Origin: Gemmatimonadota bacterium
Lineage (GTDB): Bacteria > Gemmatimonadota > Gemmatimonadetes > Longimicrobiales > Gaopeijiaceae
DNA length: 5,565 nt
Direction: 5' to 3'
Assembly: GCA_030550695.1 (NCBI GenBank)
Contig: JAUQOX010000192.1
Span: forward strand, 1-5,565
Below are positions 5,253 to 5,565 of the stretch, piece by piece (within the stretch, counting starts at the first letter, position 1; each line of letters starts with the position of its first letter). The position numbers and the translations under genes were made by a program. Under the pieces are notes generated by a model. It was not told the DNA's origin, did no database searches, and worked only from the letters and a program-made list of their open reading frames with translations.

Positions 5253-5565
5253 CCAGGCCCCTCAGCCGGGGATGGCCGACGCTACCGCAACCGGGCCAGC
5301 TCGGGCAACCAGGGGGCGCCGGGGCCGAGGGGCCGGAGGACGAATCCGGACAATCCTCCCCGTACGGCAGCGTCTACCGGGCAAGGGGGAGGGCCCCCAC
5401 CCCCCGATTCCCCCGACCTCCACGTTTCCGGCGACCGCGGGCGCACGGGGTCCGGGGATGCGGCAGGGGGAGCGGCAGGAGGCTCGCCCGGCAGGTTCCT
5501 TGGAAGCCTCGTCCCCGGGGGCAGACTCGCCGAGGCCGGCGGCTTCCGTGATGCGCGGAGCTTGG
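5253..5565. other. GC-rich non-coding stretch with no supported gene
   Basis: I see no convincing gene here. Two - strand frames are open to the right edge: 5282-5563 (ending in a TAG) and 5262-5564 (ending in a TGA). Their translations are Pro/Arg/Gly-rich with no recognisable domain, so one could be the tail of a gene entering from the right, but neither can be supported. The stretch includes an inverted repeat, GGAGGA (5335-5340) with TCCTCC (5354-5359), around a loop containing TCCGGA. A G5/C5 hairpin lies at 5385-5398, and the 8-mer GCGGCAGG is repeated at 5460 and 5472. No tRNA, rRNA, SRP RNA, tmRNA or RNase P signature was found. Confidence 0.5.

Noticed and set aside
5281..5385. A tRNA-like or SRP-RNA-like element, suggested by CGAATCCGGA and nearby hairpins
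   Set aside because: There is no acceptor or anticodon stem arrangement, no proper T-arm, and no SRP core such as the GGAAGG-type apical motif.
4394..5551. A 385-codon + strand frame opposite the symporter and running into the right flank
   Set aside because: It is antisense to a clear membrane transporter, is rich in His, Gly and Asp as expected for the complement of hydrophobic codons, and carries no domain.
5282..5563. A - strand frame open at the right edge, possibly the C-terminus of another gene
   Set aside because: Only about 94 codons, Pro/Arg/Gly-rich and without a recognisable motif. A second frame (5262-5564) is equally open, so neither can be favoured without sequence to the right.

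Overview
The window comes from a G+C-rich bacterium: by eye about two thirds or more G+C, with long G or C runs and strong G/C preference at third codon positions. A predicted Sec/lipoprotein signal on a large Ig-like surface protein suggests a bacterium with a lipoprotein export pathway. The mix of bacterial Ig-like, carboxypeptidase-regulatory-like and YfaP/DUF2135 domains would fit diderm groups such as Acidobacteriota, Gemmatimonadota or deltaproteobacterial lineages. The phylum cannot be fixed from this sequence alone.

There are three convincing protein genes. (1) At the left edge, on the + strand, lies the C-terminal part of an SLC13/DASS-family permease, with a TrkA_C (RCK_C) domain followed by the second membrane half. 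(2) After a possible promoter and an unusual leader of about 270 nt comes a + strand gene for an 807-residue predicted lipoprotein. Its order is signal peptide, beta-rich N-terminal region, three Big_2-like domains, two carboxypeptidase-regulatory-like domains and a DUF2135/YfaP-like C-terminal domain. (3) Converging on it from the - strand is a dicarboxylate/amino acid:cation symporter (DAACS, the GltPh/EAAT family) of 479 residues. The 125 bp between the two converging stop codons hold a strong hairpin that could end transcription in both directions.

The right 380 bp or so, upstream of the symporter gene, hold a possible promoter overlapped by an inverted repeat, then a G-quadruplex-capable stretch. 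Beyond that is GC-rich DNA with no gene I can support.

The two transporters probably handle organic acids or acidic amino acids. They lie on different strands and nothing shows that they are co-regulated. The lipoprotein appears to have its own promoter, so no operon is evident. I see no phage, IS element, CRISPR array, tRNA, rRNA or defence system. The points most worth a second look are the conflict over the lipoprotein start codon, with a strong Shine-Dalgarno 234 nt upstream of the signal peptide, and the symporter's non-canonical sodium-site and arginine positions together with its extra N-terminal hydrophobic segments.
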